DNA from: Cricetomys ansorgei
Taxonomy: Eukaryota; Chordata; Mammalia; Rodentia; Nesomyidae
Length of the DNA: 64,000 nucleotides
Assembly: GCA_026225945.1 (NCBI GenBank)
Contig: JAMJFZ010001651.1
Span: 1 to 64,000 of the forward strand
Direction of reading: 5' to 3'
Shown: positions 1 to 11,399 of the stretch, piece by piece
Layout: each line of letters opens with the position of its first letter
Position numbering within the stretch: the stretch's first letter is position 1
Made by a program: the position numbers and the translations under genes
Notes under the pieces: generated by a model
What the model was told of the DNA's origin: nothing
The model's input: the letters and a program-made list of their open reading frames with translations, nothing else
The model's database searches: none

Positions 1-1104
1 AAACTACTAAAAACTATGAAAGAGGAAGAAAAAAAAATGAAAAAGAACTTGATGTTGAGCTTTGTTGCTTTTCTTATATTGATGGAGATTTTCACAGGCC
101 ATGCACAGTAGCTGAGGAGAGGCCGTAGAAGATTCAGGAGAGAAGGATAAGTCAGGAACATACTGCTCTTGTATGGTGACTTTCTTGCATTATTTGGTAG
201 GTTTCTGTACAGCCTGGCAGTATACACAGGAGTGTTCAAACATCTGAGGCACAAGCCACAAAACCAAAATTCACCAGGAAAAACTGTCTTTCATAAGAGA
301 ATTAATTACCAGCACTTCCTATTATAGTTATCCTGTCTCTGTGGGCCCTGCACCCATGTGTGCAGCCAACCAAAAGTAGAAAATATACATTCTGAACAAG
401 TGTGGGCATGTTTTGTTGTTCCCATATACGCGAAACAGAGTAACAGCAGTTGACACTGCCTTTACACTGTCCATATGAAATCTAGAGATAAGGTACGTGG
501 GAGAATGTATGGGGCTTATAAACAACTACTGTTGTTTTACTTCTCGAGCCAGTCCCACAGATGAAGGGGATAACCGTGTCAGTCGGGTATTCATTGGGAG
601 GTGTGTCTTAAGCCTTGCTCTCTTCATGTGGTGACTTTACCTTGGTAGGAAATGCTCATCCTTCCCAAGCGTGTATCAGGAGTCCTGTTAACTGACACAG
701 ACTTCGCCACTGCCTGGAGTGCTTCTCACGATCTGCTTTACCATGGATCCTTAGAATTTTAAAACTGACTATACCTACAGACATCTCAAGGCAGCGCTTT
801 CTTATTTTGCTTTTGAAGATCGCTGCCTCTTCTTTTATGTGTATATTTTTAAGACAGGGTCTTATGTAGCTCACACTGGATCTGGAACTCTGTGTAGCTT
901 AAGGAGGACATGAACTTCCCAACCTTCCGGCTTCCAACTCTGAAGTGCTGAGATACAGGCAAATGATACCATGCCTGGCTTTGAAAGCAGCTATTTTGAG
1001 TGAAATCGTGGTAGTCTTCAAGTTTTAGGCAAAAAGGGGGCTAGGCTTTACATAAACAACAGAGCATCAACTTCATTTGATAAACTTTCTCAAGCCACAG
1101 GATA
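1..1104. other. Downstream of exon 4: mostly unassigned, antisense B1-like relic
   Basis: Nothing coding was recognised here. About 845-981 is a diverged antisense B1-like SINE (motifs such as a reverse GGCATGGT.. end and a gagacagggtct-like start on the plus strand). I searched this stretch and 1266-4002 for the last Rarres1 exons (motifs DDTIDFDYT and HLVWYPG) on the minus strand and found none. Confidence 0.5.
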
Positions 1105-1177
1105 GGGCTGAGTAGTTCAGGGATAGAGAGTCTGCCTCTTGTGCATAAAACTCATTCCCTAGCAACAACAAAAAGAA
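1105..1177 (+). repeat. ID-like SINE
   Basis: The sequence GGCTGAGTAGTTCAGGGATA followed by a TCTGCCT segment and an A-rich tail (aacaacaaaaag) fits a diverged tRNA-Ala-derived rodent ID element on the plus strand. Confidence 0.55.
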
Positions 1178-1265
1178 GGTATTACCTGTTAAATGTGTAA
1201 GTTAAATTCTAGTTCCCTGGGGGTATTACCTGTTAAATGTGTAAGTTAAATCCTAGTTCCCTGGG
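1178..1265. repeat. 44-bp tandem duplication (two copies)
   Basis: Copies at 1178-1221 and 1222-1265 are identical except for one T/C difference. Each begins GGTATTACCTGTTAAATG and ends CCCTGGG. It follows directly on the A-rich tail of the ID-like SINE. No function is evident. Confidence 0.95.
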
Positions 1266-3299
1266 ACTACGCCATTCCTGACTACAACGTTCCTTAGCAA
1301 AGCTCCTGAAGCACGCACTGGCGTTTGCATTGCTGCTTTAATGGCTCCTTCTTCAGGAGGAAAGGCCCTTGAAACTAGACCCCAGCCACAGCTTGCCACA
1401 GAGCTCAGAGGTGAACACTATGCCTTGCAGTCTGCCCTCATCATGTCCAGCCCTGCCAAGAAGTCATTATTTTTAATATTATTCAGAAATAACCTCTTTG
1501 GCTTCTGTTCAAATCATCATAAATGTCAAGTGCTTATATTCCAGATTGATGGTGATTTATTATTTTTATTTTTATTTTTGTAACTTAGCACTTCAATCTT
1601 CCTGAAAACCATTGGGAAGCCTTGTTTGATCCCATTTTTTGTGATTCCCTCCCATGCCCTCTGTATCTCCTAAGCCCTAATTGAACCAATGCTGTTTTAG
1701 TGGAGTAAGTAGGCTTAAGTTATTAATATAAGTGATCAAAAAGAGACTTCTCAGCAGAATAGGTGTGGCCAGTGAGATCACTTCTGTAAGGTATCTTGGG
1801 CTAGTGGAGACCTTAAATTGGGATAAGCTGGAACTGACTGATAGTGAAGGTGACCTGGTAGATAGATATTTTAGAGTGGTTACAAGGTTTGGTACCGATG
1901 GATTGGAATTCGAATAATATGTAGTTTTACTTTTGTCAGTTCATAGACTGGGTACAGTGAAAGCTCTCATCCCAATGTTTTTAGGTGATATATTCCCCCA
2001 TCCTTGGCAGAGTCTGGCATAGTCATAGTATTGGGAATGCCATTTGTTCTTCAGTTCTAAAGAAATAACTATGGCTGTATGCTGGGTCTTATTTCATAAA
2101 TGAGTTTCAGCCCTTCCTTTCTTTGCCCACTTTTCTTTGGGCCTTGCTCACTGGGGCTTATGAGTTTATGACTTCATTTCCTTATACTATTGCATTAGCA
2201 GGTAAGTTTAAACCTAAGTATTCAGATAATTCCCAACCAGAAAGTTTGCGGGGAGTGATAGACCCTTTGACACTTCCTGCCTCTGAGCTGTCTTGAGTTT
2301 ATCAGCTCGGTTGCCCTGGTGGAAAGAGGAGCCAGGGAGACTTAACAAAACAAGGTAGGGCCATACCCTGATTTTGTTACATAGCAGTAATCAGTTAGAG
2401 GGTAATTGCTACTAAAGAACACTCTATAAAAAGATCAGTGAAGGGAAAAAAACCAAAAACCTAGGTTCTATTTGATGTCTGTTTTTACAAAGGTCTTTGG
2501 AAAGCAGACAAAAAATATTATTTCATTAAAAATACTGAATGTTCGGCAAGTTCCTCTGAAGATAACCGACGATCTACCAATGGGTAAATGCTGAAAACAT
2601 TTCCTGTTAGTACTTACAGTTGGTTCAGCTCTTACTCTGGAAAAGCTCTTCTCTCCTATATCACATTTACCTGAGAAAAACCCCAAGCCTGGCTAAAGGC
2701 AGCTCTTTGCCTACTTCCCCCTGCTGAGAACAAGTCCTCTACACTCATATTAATGTGGGGGGTCCACTCACATTCCCAACAAGCCTCTCATCCTCACCCT
2801 CAGGACCGAACAGTAGCTTAGACGGGCTCCCACCTGGGCCTCTACCCGTGACCAGGGCCTGGCTGCTGTTGCCAGCTTTCCCTCCAGGAGGATTCTGTGC
2901 TGTCAGATCTAAGGTTAGTAGAGTACCAGATTCAGTCTTACTAACCTCATGTTTACCTCCATGTGTGATCTCTCCCAGTCAGTGGTTTTAAACCATCTAC
3001 ACAGGCATTCATCACAGCCCACTCCCTGACTTAAACACAAACCTTTATGACTAGATGACTGTACGGATTGTCTTCTTGCCACAAATCAAGACAGTTTCCT
3101 TTTAAAACTGTTCTTGATGTCTTTTCCAGTCAGTGAACAGAAATTGTCCTTCCAGGTCCACGCCCAAATCCAAAGATTCATCCTTTAACTCTTACCGTTT
3201 TCTGTTACCATACCCAACCCATAGGCAATACAGCCAGTCCACCTGAACCAACCCAGTCTCCCTACTACCCCCCACTGCTCCCCCTAGCACAGGCCTCCA
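1266..3299. other. Unassigned, downstream of exon 4
   Basis: No gene, clear SINE or LINE was recognised. A 61-codon plus-strand frame at 1732-1917 has no family resemblance I can name. A short T-rich run with repeated TTATTT units lies at 1556-1580. Confidence 0.4.
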
Positions 3300-3905
3300 C
3301 CTTCCTGCTTCCTGCTTCCTCCCTTCCCAGTTTCACACTGTAGTCTGTCCTCAGAATGGAGCCAGAAAGATCCTGTGAAAACCACATCATGTCACCTTCT
3401 ACTAACAGGACAGAGATAAAGCCTGGTCTGCTGGCCTCCCCACACTTAACAAGGACAAGCTTCCTTGTCACTGGAAGGTCCATTTCCTGCCATTTTCATC
3501 TCATTTCCAGCACAGACTCTGCTCACTCTGTTCAGCAACACGCCTTGCTGCTCCCTCACACAATCAGCCCGCCGGAGGCCTCGGCTTCCTGTCTCCTTCC
3601 CTTCCCTCTGTGCCTTCTGGCTTCTGCTCCAGTGTCACCTCTACTTCCATTTGCCTTACTGTGACTACTTAAGCTGTCTATCAAGATCGTACATTTTCTT
3701 CTCCCCGCTTTCTTTTTTTTCCATAGCACTTCCCACAACCGTTTGATAACATATACACTGGTTTATTAAGTCTCTATCCGGCTTCTTTCTAGAATTGTTC
3801 ACTCATCAAGGTCAACAAATATAGTTTTATTCACTACTCCCTCAATCCCTAAAGCAATCCCTGGACCATTGCAGGTCATTCACATACTTGCTGAATGAAT
3901 GAAAT
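3300..3905 (+). repeat. LINE-2 (L2) 3' fragment
   Basis: The order of motifs follows the L2 3' end: ..CACATCATGTCACC.., a C-rich CTTCTGCTCCAGTGTCACC section, CCATAGCACTTCCCAC, a GTTTATT stretch, then a terminal ACTTGCTGAATGAATGAA repeat. Ancient mammalian copy in the region downstream of exon 4. Confidence 0.75.
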
Positions 3906-4002
3906 GTAGTTTGAACTCTTGCCATGAAGGTAAGCACCCATTGGTTCAGAGCCCTGCAGCCCTCGTGGACTCTGATGGCCCAGCTAGTTTTCGGATTCTT
4001 CC

Positions 4003-4139
4003 CCACTGCTTCACACTGCTGAGCTGGACCAAGTAGTAGTGCAGGGACTGGCTTGTCTTCTCCCACATCACGTAGGAGCTGCCGAGAAAAGCCAAGTCCC
4101 AGATGGGTCTCAGTGAGGGATCAATATAGCCATGACTAT
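4003..4139 (-). CDS. Rarres1: Rarres1 exon 4, open frame, donor altered
   Basis: After a (CT)n-CAG acceptor (4142-4140), this 137-base block completes the split Asp codon and encodes 45 residues beginning SHGYIDPSLRP and including IWDLAFLGSSYVMWE and HYYLVQLSSVKQW, very close to human RARRES1 over the same 45 residues. There is no stop or indel. At the expected exon end after the TGG codon (4005-4003), the next bases on the minus strand are GGAAGA where a GTAAGA-type donor would be expected. The exact human exon boundary is assumed from matched length, not verified. If translation ran on, it would read into intron-like sequence. Its conservation contrasts with the damage in exon 3 and suggests that any loss is recent. 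Confidence 0.8.
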
Positions 4140-4603
4140 CTGAGAGAGAGAGGAAAAAAGCACATTTGTACTAGAGCATTTCTAAGACACAATCTGAGAA
4201 ATTTCAGTAATGAAATTAGGATTGTAATATTAGATCATCTCACAGGTATCTTGATCTGGATATGTGGTTAAGACGGAAATTATGTGCTTCAATTTGCTAT
4301 GCCCAGTAAGTCTAAATTGACTTAATGGCACTTTGCAAGAACTATGTGAATACAAAAACAACAGCTACAATGATACTAAATCTAGACATCTGTTAGTTGA
4401 GAAAACATTAACTTGGTTAAAAAAAAAATCTGCTTTTGGAGAGTGATCAGTGAGGAAGGCAAGCTCATGGTCAACAGAGCACTGTCTCTGGGGCAAGACC
4501 AGGGACTGCTGGTGGTCAGGATCTCAGGGATTAGGATACTGATGGAAAAGATCATGGGAGACAGCCAGAGAAATCGGAATCAAGGATATAAAGAAAAGAT
4601 CCT

Positions 4604-4802
4604 GGGCTGGAGAGGTGGCTTAGCTGTAAGAGCACTGGCTGATCTTCCAAAGGACCCTGCTTCAATTCCCAGCCACCCACCAAGGTGGTCCCAGGGGACC
4701 TGATGCCATCTCTGGCCTCGTAGGCAATGCATGCACGTGCATAGACAGATAGACACGCAGGCAAAATACCCACACACACATAAAACTAAAATTCAAAAAA
4801 CA
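4604..4802 (+). repeat. B2 SINE
   Basis: Starts GGGCTGGAGAGGTGGCTTAG, the tRNA-derived B2 head, followed by ..GAGCACTGGCTGATCTTCC.., and ends in an A-rich tail with CACACACATAAAAC. Confidence 0.85.
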
Positions 4803-4874
4803 AAGCATAAAGATCCTCGGATGAGAGAGTTTGGGAAGATAAGAGTTGGTGGGGTGTAAAGTTGTGGAAGCAAT

Positions 4875-5030
4875 GGGCTGGGTTCGGGGTGGGGGGAAGA
4901 ACTTGCCATGTAAGCCAGAAGATGCGAGTTCAATCATCAGACCCCACATAAAGGTGGAAGGAGAGAACTGACTCCACATGTATGCCTCCATCTTCCTTCT
5001 CCCACAGAAATCAAAAGAAGTAAAAGCCAG
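4875..5030 (+). repeat. B3/B2-related SINE
   Basis: Diverged copy with a GGGCTGGGTT head, GAACTTGCCATGTAAGCC, GAGTTCAATCATCAGACCCC, and GGTGGAAGGAGAGAACTGAC characteristic of the B3 group. Confidence 0.65.
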
Positions 5031-6740
5031 AGTCTGAGCAAGCAAACAACTCCATGCTCAGTAAAAGCAGAAGGTACACTGTCTCACTGCAAGTGCTGCA
5101 GGTTGGCATGCTCTGAGCTTGGGGAAAGGCAAAAGCTTGCACATGGCTATCCTGTAGAAAGCAAGAACATATGAAATAATGAGGACTCTGGGGACCTGGT
5201 GCTTGGCGAGTGCTTTAAAAGAAAGCTGCTCACAAGTACAGCCGAAAGGTCTTGGTGTCCTGCTCTGCTGCCATCCCTCTGAGGGCTCTGGTCCCATCGT
5301 GCTCTTCTGTTTAACATTTAAAGCCGAATGCTACAGTGCTCTCTCTGTTGACTCCTCATGGTAACTGACTTCTGTAACCCGGTTATCATTCCTCTGCCAG
5401 ACCGCCACTGATCAACGGGAGCTGCGATGTTGTGAAGTCATTGTAGAGGGACTTCAGACTGTCTGGCAGAATTATTAGCATTTTATGAATGAATCTGTGG
5501 TTTCTCCTTGATGTGAGCAGCTAGCTGAACCATTAAGGTTCCAGGACACATATTGGGTCCAAAACACAGTGACAGGAACATCTTTGCTTTGGTTTACTAT
5601 GAACCCCCTTCCCCCTTCTTCTCCAGTGGTTAAAACTTTCAGGCAGTCCAGCAACACTTTCTTTATCATACTGTAGCTTCAGATTTGTGATAACTAAATG
5701 CAGTACCTCTTGAAGACAAACAAGTTCCACTAAATACTGTCATGTGACAGGGTGCATGCTCTCGTCAAGACAGCAGGTGTTACTGGTAATTTGTTAAGCT
5801 CCTCCTAGCTCCTCGGATCTTCTCCTCTGCTCTCTAGACTGTGTTCAACTGTGGGGTGTTTGTAAATTGACTAGAGAAAGTGAAAATATTATCTATAATA
5901 AAAGCAGGAGGAACAACGTGGAGCAAGGGTTAGATCACCTTGCTTGTGAATTAAACTATAAAAGGTCAGTCCCTTGGATTAACTAAATACCGAATAGAAA
6001 CTGCTGAGGCTTAAACTGGCTACTCCAGGCCTGTCTCCACAGCTGGACCTAATCGAAAGCCAATCCTTTGGTTTGTTTTCGTTCTCTAGAAATTTACTAT
6101 AAATTCAACTGATTGCAGACATCCACTGTGTTCCGTGATTTCAGCTACTCAGATTATACCAAGAGTCATTTCCTACTTGAAACTGTATGTGTAGATTTAA
6201 AGGGTAATAATTTTGGACAAAAGTATATTTTTTCAACAAAAAGAATATAAATAAATTTTAAATTCAAAGATTAAAGTAGGGATATATTGCATGATTTATT
6301 GAATTACAATAATGCTTTATATTAAAAGTTCATGTCTTTTAAACAAAATCAGTATCTTTTGTACCTCCTATTGCTAATTAGAACTTTCTAGGAATTTAGG
6401 GCAACTGCCTTAATAAGTTTTATTCCTGCACTCATTCAGTGAAACAGGACCATCTCCTTGATACTATAAAGGAAGCATGAGAAACAATCAGTTCATTAAT
6501 ATACATGTCACCTTAATGATCTGTGAACTTTCAGCACAAATGCCCTGGTGTCTTCAGCCTTCACAGTTAGACCAAACTTTGGTGTATCTGTCTAGTAAAC
6601 CAACCCTTTTTGATCCTAAGTAGGTAGTTTTGCATACATGAACAATCAGCACACTCAATGTCTGCTGAATTTATGGTCAGGAGCAGAACTCTAAATTTGT
6701 TGATGAAAAGTGCCTTCCACTATGACTGAATTATTTAAGC

Positions 6741-6970
6741 ATTTATGTGTGTGTGCATGCACATATGTAATGTATCTGTGTTTGTATATGCGCATGTGTG
6801 TGTCCTGGTGCATGCATAGAGGCCAAAAGAGGTGCCATGTCCTTTGGAGCTGGAGTTCACAGGTGTTTGTGGGATACCTTGCTTCCTGCGTGGGTGATGG
6901 GATCCATATTATGGTTCCTCATGATTGTGCAGCAAATGCTTTTTCTCCACTGCGCCATCTTCCCAGTTCC
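6741..6970 (-). repeat. B3/B2-related SINE, antisense
   Basis: The plus strand reads a GT-rich start, then AGGCCAAAAGAGGTGCCATG, TGGAGCTGGAGTTCACAGG, and ends CTGCGCCATCTTCCCAG, which is the reverse complement of a B2/B3 head. Confidence 0.75.
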
Positions 6971-7147
6971 AAGTTTGTTTGTTTGTTTTGACATTTCAGA
7001 GTAGCCAAATCTGGCTAGACTGCAGAATGACCCCTACGAGTACACAGGACTTAGTAAGCGAACAAGACACAGTTGAATGGTTCTTTTGAAAAGTGTCCTG
7101 TAGCTAAGGATACTGTGGCAAATAGTTCTAGAACAAGTTCTACCCAA

Positions 7148-7312
7148 TGTCAGTGGTTCAGAGCCCCGTACTGCTCTTGCAGAAGATGCATACCAAGCAG
7201 CTCACACAATCATCTGTAACTCCAGCTCTGGAGATCTGATGCCCTCTTCTGAATTCCATGGGCACACACATACACATATGATTAAAATAAATATTTTTAA
7301 AGAGCAAATGAG
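7148..7312 (+). repeat. B2 SINE, diverged
   Basis: Carries AGTGGTTCAGAGCCCCGTACT, ..CTCACACAATCATCTGTAACTCC.. and GATGCCCTCTTCTGAATTCC, ending in an ATTAAAATAAAT tail. Confidence 0.75.
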
Positions 7313-8368
7313 CCCCATTTTCCAAACTAAAAAGGGAAACAAGATCCCCAATGTAACTGTATATTTCTAAATACTAGTCATTAGTTCATTATTCCAAGCA
7401 GCATGCACATTTCTTCAACAATGTATTCTGGATTCTCATTGTTCCACGGCTCGAGATTTGATCTATGTTGTCATTGAAGTATTAGGTGAGAATCGTTCAA
7501 GGCTCTAATATTAGAAATGCAAGCAGCGGTATTGGCTGCTGGTATTTAGTCAGTATCAGTAAGTGGGGGCAGATGCAGTCAGGAATGGAGCCTGAGGTTC
7601 CCAGGTGCTGATGAGGAATTGAGGGGTAAATGGGCAAATGAGCAAACCGAGAGGGTGTATGGGATGGCGAGTGCTATAGGGGTCAGATGTCACGCTTATA
7701 ACCCGAGTGCAAGTACAGAGATGACTTTTGTGGTTTAGGAAATTGGATTTGCCAGTAAGTGCTGAATGTCTACTGCTGCCCACACACTCTGCTGAGTGCC
7801 AAGACAAATGAGCTGTGCTCCACTCTGGCTGAGTCACCGCAGAGGGCAGGGCACATCTCCTGGAGACGGCTCCACTGCTCATTAGCCACTGCCCTGAAAT
7901 GAGATAAACATGACCCCACTGCAGCAGCCAGAATGGCCCAGACAGTCACTCAGTCAGCCCTGGGGCAGAGGAGCTGAGCATAGGGCGTGGAGTGTCTTGT
8001 CAGCTAAACCTCCTAAGGCTAACAACCAAACCTCCAGAAGTTGTGGCCTCAGGTTCTAGACTCCCTGAAATCTGCACACTGATCTCCTTTTTTTGCAAAG
8101 ACTGTTGTGTTTTACTTGTAGAGTCAGCCCTTGTGTCCTCATTCTGGGATGCAAAATGGTCAACTAAGGGGACTCAGCTCTTGGTGGCATTAGTATATTG
8201 TAGAGATGAATAGAAAATGACACCTATGAGTTGTGTTTAAACAATGAGACACATCCCAATCCACAGCTAAAATTAAGCATATTTCTGGACATTCAAATGT
8301 AAATAATCATTCTTTTAAGATTTAGTTATTATCTTCCTGAATATAGGAATCCAGGTACTGATTCATAC

Positions 8369-8557
8369 CAGGTATGCGGACGATGCCCAGAGGATTCAAT
8401 TGCTTCATTTGCTTGTAAAGCAGATAATCCTTTTCTTGTCTCTTCATTTTTTCAATGAGCCGCGTGCAGGTTACATTAATGGCCGGTCTGGGTTTTTTGA
8501 TTCTTGAAAAACACCCTGGCAGAACATTTGCCCAAACGTTCCTGTTCCCTCACCTTC
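8369..8557 (-). CDS. Rarres1: Rarres1 exon 3, frame-disrupted
   Basis: Minus-strand sequence encodes EGEG, then KCSARVFFKN, INVTCTRLIEKMKRQ, DYLLYKQMKQL and IVRIP, all clear RARRES1 exon 3 motifs, and ends with one base of the split Asp codon before a GTATGA donor at 8368. These motifs do not share one frame. About 7 bases are inserted at 8539-8545 between EGEG and the GKCSAR block, and the A-run at 8493-8498 has six A where five would keep frame. Reading straight from the acceptor at 8559-8558 gives 28 codons then TAA at 8471-8473. An in-frame 3-base deletion near 8391-8396 removes one residue. The CAG acceptor used here lies 12 bases inside the human-like exon; the bases where the ancestral AG would sit read AA. 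Homology certain; non-function inferred. Confidence 0.8.
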
Positions 8558-8699
8558 CTGAAATAAAGATTTTGAAGTTACTCAGGAAGGCGCCTTTTCA
8601 ACTGTGCCCACTGCGAGTCACACAAACACACAGAGTGAGAATCTATTGAGCTTTGCTGGCTGGCCTCATCAACAGACGGAGTTTAACTTTATAGAAGGC

Positions 8700-9010
8700 G
8701 ATGTTTGTGCTCATGGCCTGTGGTTAGTCTGAACTGTTAACTGGCTAGAATCCACAATCACCCGGGAGGTAGGCGGCAAGCCTGAGCTGGGTTATCTTGA
8801 TTGTGTTAGTCAGCCTACCTGTCGTGGGTGTCTGTGATCCTGGATTACGTAAGTGGAGAAAGGGAGCTGAGCAGCCCCTATATTCCTCACCCCCTGCTTT
8901 CTGATTGTGCCGTGTGAGGGGCTCTGCTTGAACTGTGAGCCAGACAAATCCTTTTCCTCTCGTTGCTTTTGTCAGTGTTCTATCACAGCGGCCGGGAGGA
9001 AACTAAGACA
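8700..9010 (+). repeat. Rodent interspersed repeat, family not assigned
   Basis: The 3' part reads CTGTGAGCCAGACAAATCC.., then GCTTTTGTCAGTGTTCTATC and ends ..AACTAAGACAC, a terminus common in rodent genomes. A relative lies at 45605-45830. I cannot give a secure family name. Confidence 0.6.
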
Positions 9011-10913
9011 CAGTCATACGGTCGTCCTTCAGTCTTTGCTGTCATTTCAACTTTTACCTTCTGATTTTGTCTTTACGTGATAATGCTGGGCCTTTTCCCA
9101 AAGAAATAGCATCGGTGTCTGCTGAGCCCTTCTTGGCTCAGACTTCTAGGATAGTGGCTGCTTCACTCTCTCTGGAACTAACACAATAGGTACTTGGACA
9201 TTAAGCTTACTAACTTGAATTGGAAGACGAAGCTGGTTCCTAGTGACATAAATACCAGCATGCCTATGCGTGAATTAGCTCCTTTCATTCCAAATTTAAA
9301 GACCAAAATGCTAAGTTCAAAAAGGAACCAGCTCCACACCTTAAGCTCTCAGGGCTTGCACTGGTTCCTGTGTGAGCTCAGCTGCTAACCCAGGCTATAA
9401 CAATTCTGCCTTCTTTATTCTGAGATCTAGTCCAAATTAGACACCCCGATCATCAGATGGGACAAATTCAGCCGGTGAGTGGTACTCGTTTGCATGGATA
9501 CTGTGGATTCTGTGGTCACCCTTACTTATTTCAAATCCAAAGACATCTGATTCTACTAGACTTCAGTTGTATGCTCTTGGACAGAGATTCTTCCCCATTT
9601 TTGTCAAGGTTTCTTAACTTGCCCATTAAAGCCAAGGACAGAAAAAACGCACACGCTCACACCATCAACATCAGAGTTAGAATGAGGCATTCACGGTCAC
9701 TAGCCACAGCCCCACCCAAACCGAGCCGTGGGCTCCTAGTCGGGGTGTCCTGCCCAAATGTAGCTTGGTAGAACAGTTGAAGCAGTAACCTTCATTTTTT
9801 TAGTGATTTAAATGCCATCCTGGTTAAGGCGAGAACCGGAAATAAACTCAAAGGCACACATGTGAAAGAAGTTATAATCAAAGTTGGGTCTTCAAAAAAT
9901 AAGCCTACTTCTGGAACTAGTTCACAGAACTGAAATGAGCTTTCCATTGGGCAACTGTCCCCATGGAGTGCCTGTTCCAGGTCGGGGAAGGGGCCTCCAG
10001 AGTGCACTGCATGCCTATTGTTGGTGCTCCTAGGAAAACTGAAAGGCTCTTTAAGCTCCTATCAGAGAAGCCCTCCTGATCTCCTCGGATGGCAGCCATT
10101 TCCAGGGAAGAGGAGGAAAAGGAGCTAGGTATTTATCTCTCCTTTGTTTAACTCCCTTCTGCACGGAAGCAGTGCTGTAAAGATGAAAGTCTGACTTTCA
10201 CTTCAGTTAGCTGGCTGCACACTTAGCATACATTAATATAATGCTTTCAGTTTGCAAAACTAGAGATCAAAGGCATCTTCCTAATCCTTTGAGAAAAATT
10301 AACTCTAAGGTTAATAAGCAAAGTCTGAGTGTATTGTGCTAGAACTTGTTTCTGAATTCTGCTGAGCTTTCTTCCAGGGGCACTGGGTTGGGGGTGGCAT
10401 GCCTTTTCCTCTGAAGCTCTGCTTCCCTGGGAAGCTTTGATGTGGGACGTGGCCTGCAGTTCCCAGGCTCAGCCCACCACTGCCAACAAACTGGGCTGGC
10501 CTCTCTACCCATGTTCTGCTTGCTGCCTCTCAGTCTGGCTCACCACACAGGGATGTTCATCTGCTTCTAATTTCCACACAGGCTTTCTGCTTACTGACTC
10601 CCTGAAAATGGGGTAAAAGCAACTTAGCAAATCATGGGCCTTGAGGTGGGGACTGCAGTGAGGCAGATAGTGCCTGGAACACGGGCTGTGTTTCACGTGA
10701 CGCCTCTATGTCTGTGATTCTCTAACCTGATATGAGTTGCCTCGTGCTATGCCAGCCTGCCAACTAGAAATGTCACCAGCTGACGGGAAAAAGAGCATAA
10801 ACTGGCATTTCAGAGTGAATCATTCTAAGGACTATGAAGCATGAGGAGGGACACTCAAGGGAGCTGTAAAATTCTCTCCCAGGGGTCCCAAGGAAGGGGG
10901 AAATGACAGGTAT

Positions 10914-11318
10914 GTGGATGGTTTTAAATGCAGATATGTAAAACCACTAGTTGTTGAAGCCATTAGTAAGAGACGGGAGAAGGGAGCTGGTCACAAGCAT
11001 GGCTCCAGGAACCCCAAACTGCTGCCACAGAGTGTTGTAGCCACAGAGCAGCAGCCCCACGTCTGCGACCTGAACTTTGACCAGGACAGATCTGTGATCA
11101 ACCAGAAATCCTCTAATTTGCATGGCCCCTATTCACATGGCAGAGATAGCTCAACTAGAAACCATGTACAAAGTGGCTCATGCCAACAGCACAGAACAGT
11201 ACATCGCCAATCTGAAGTGTGTGCCTTCACGTCACAGGAATTACACATCATGAAATGGCACTCAAAGAAACACCATCTCTCAGAAGGAATGGGTTATTCA
11301 GAGACAACTAAGGGGTGA
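10914..11318 (+). other. 134-codon open frame beside an L1 3' end, unrecognised
   Basis: The longest ATG frame of the left half outside the CpG island. It has no signal peptide, membrane segment or motif I recognise, and it abuts L1 3'UTR-like sequence in the same orientation. It most likely belongs to the same mobile-element remnant or is chance. No ribosomal or processed-gene identity could be supported. Confidence 0.3.
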
Positions 11319-11399
11319 AACAGGAGACTTCCCAGAAGTCATTGCTCAGGGAGGCCCTGGAGATACTCAAAACATAACTGATTATTAGGACCCGTTACG

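Larger units (their letters stand above)
4140..8368 (-). other. Rarres1 intron 3
   Basis: Sequence between exons 3 and 4. It contains B2/B3-type SINEs (listed separately). The stretches 5038-6740 and 7313-8368 hold nothing I can assign; small open frames there do not resemble known proteins. Confidence 0.65.

Noticed and set aside
1732..1917. 61-codon frame starting MIKKRLLSRIG as a small gene or processed pseudogene
   Set aside because: No family resemblance, conserved motif or poly-A tail was seen.
3356..3746. Overlapping plus-strand frames near 3.4-3.7 kb
   Set aside because: They lie in a C/T-rich L2 fragment and do not form a consistent L2 ORF2 reading.
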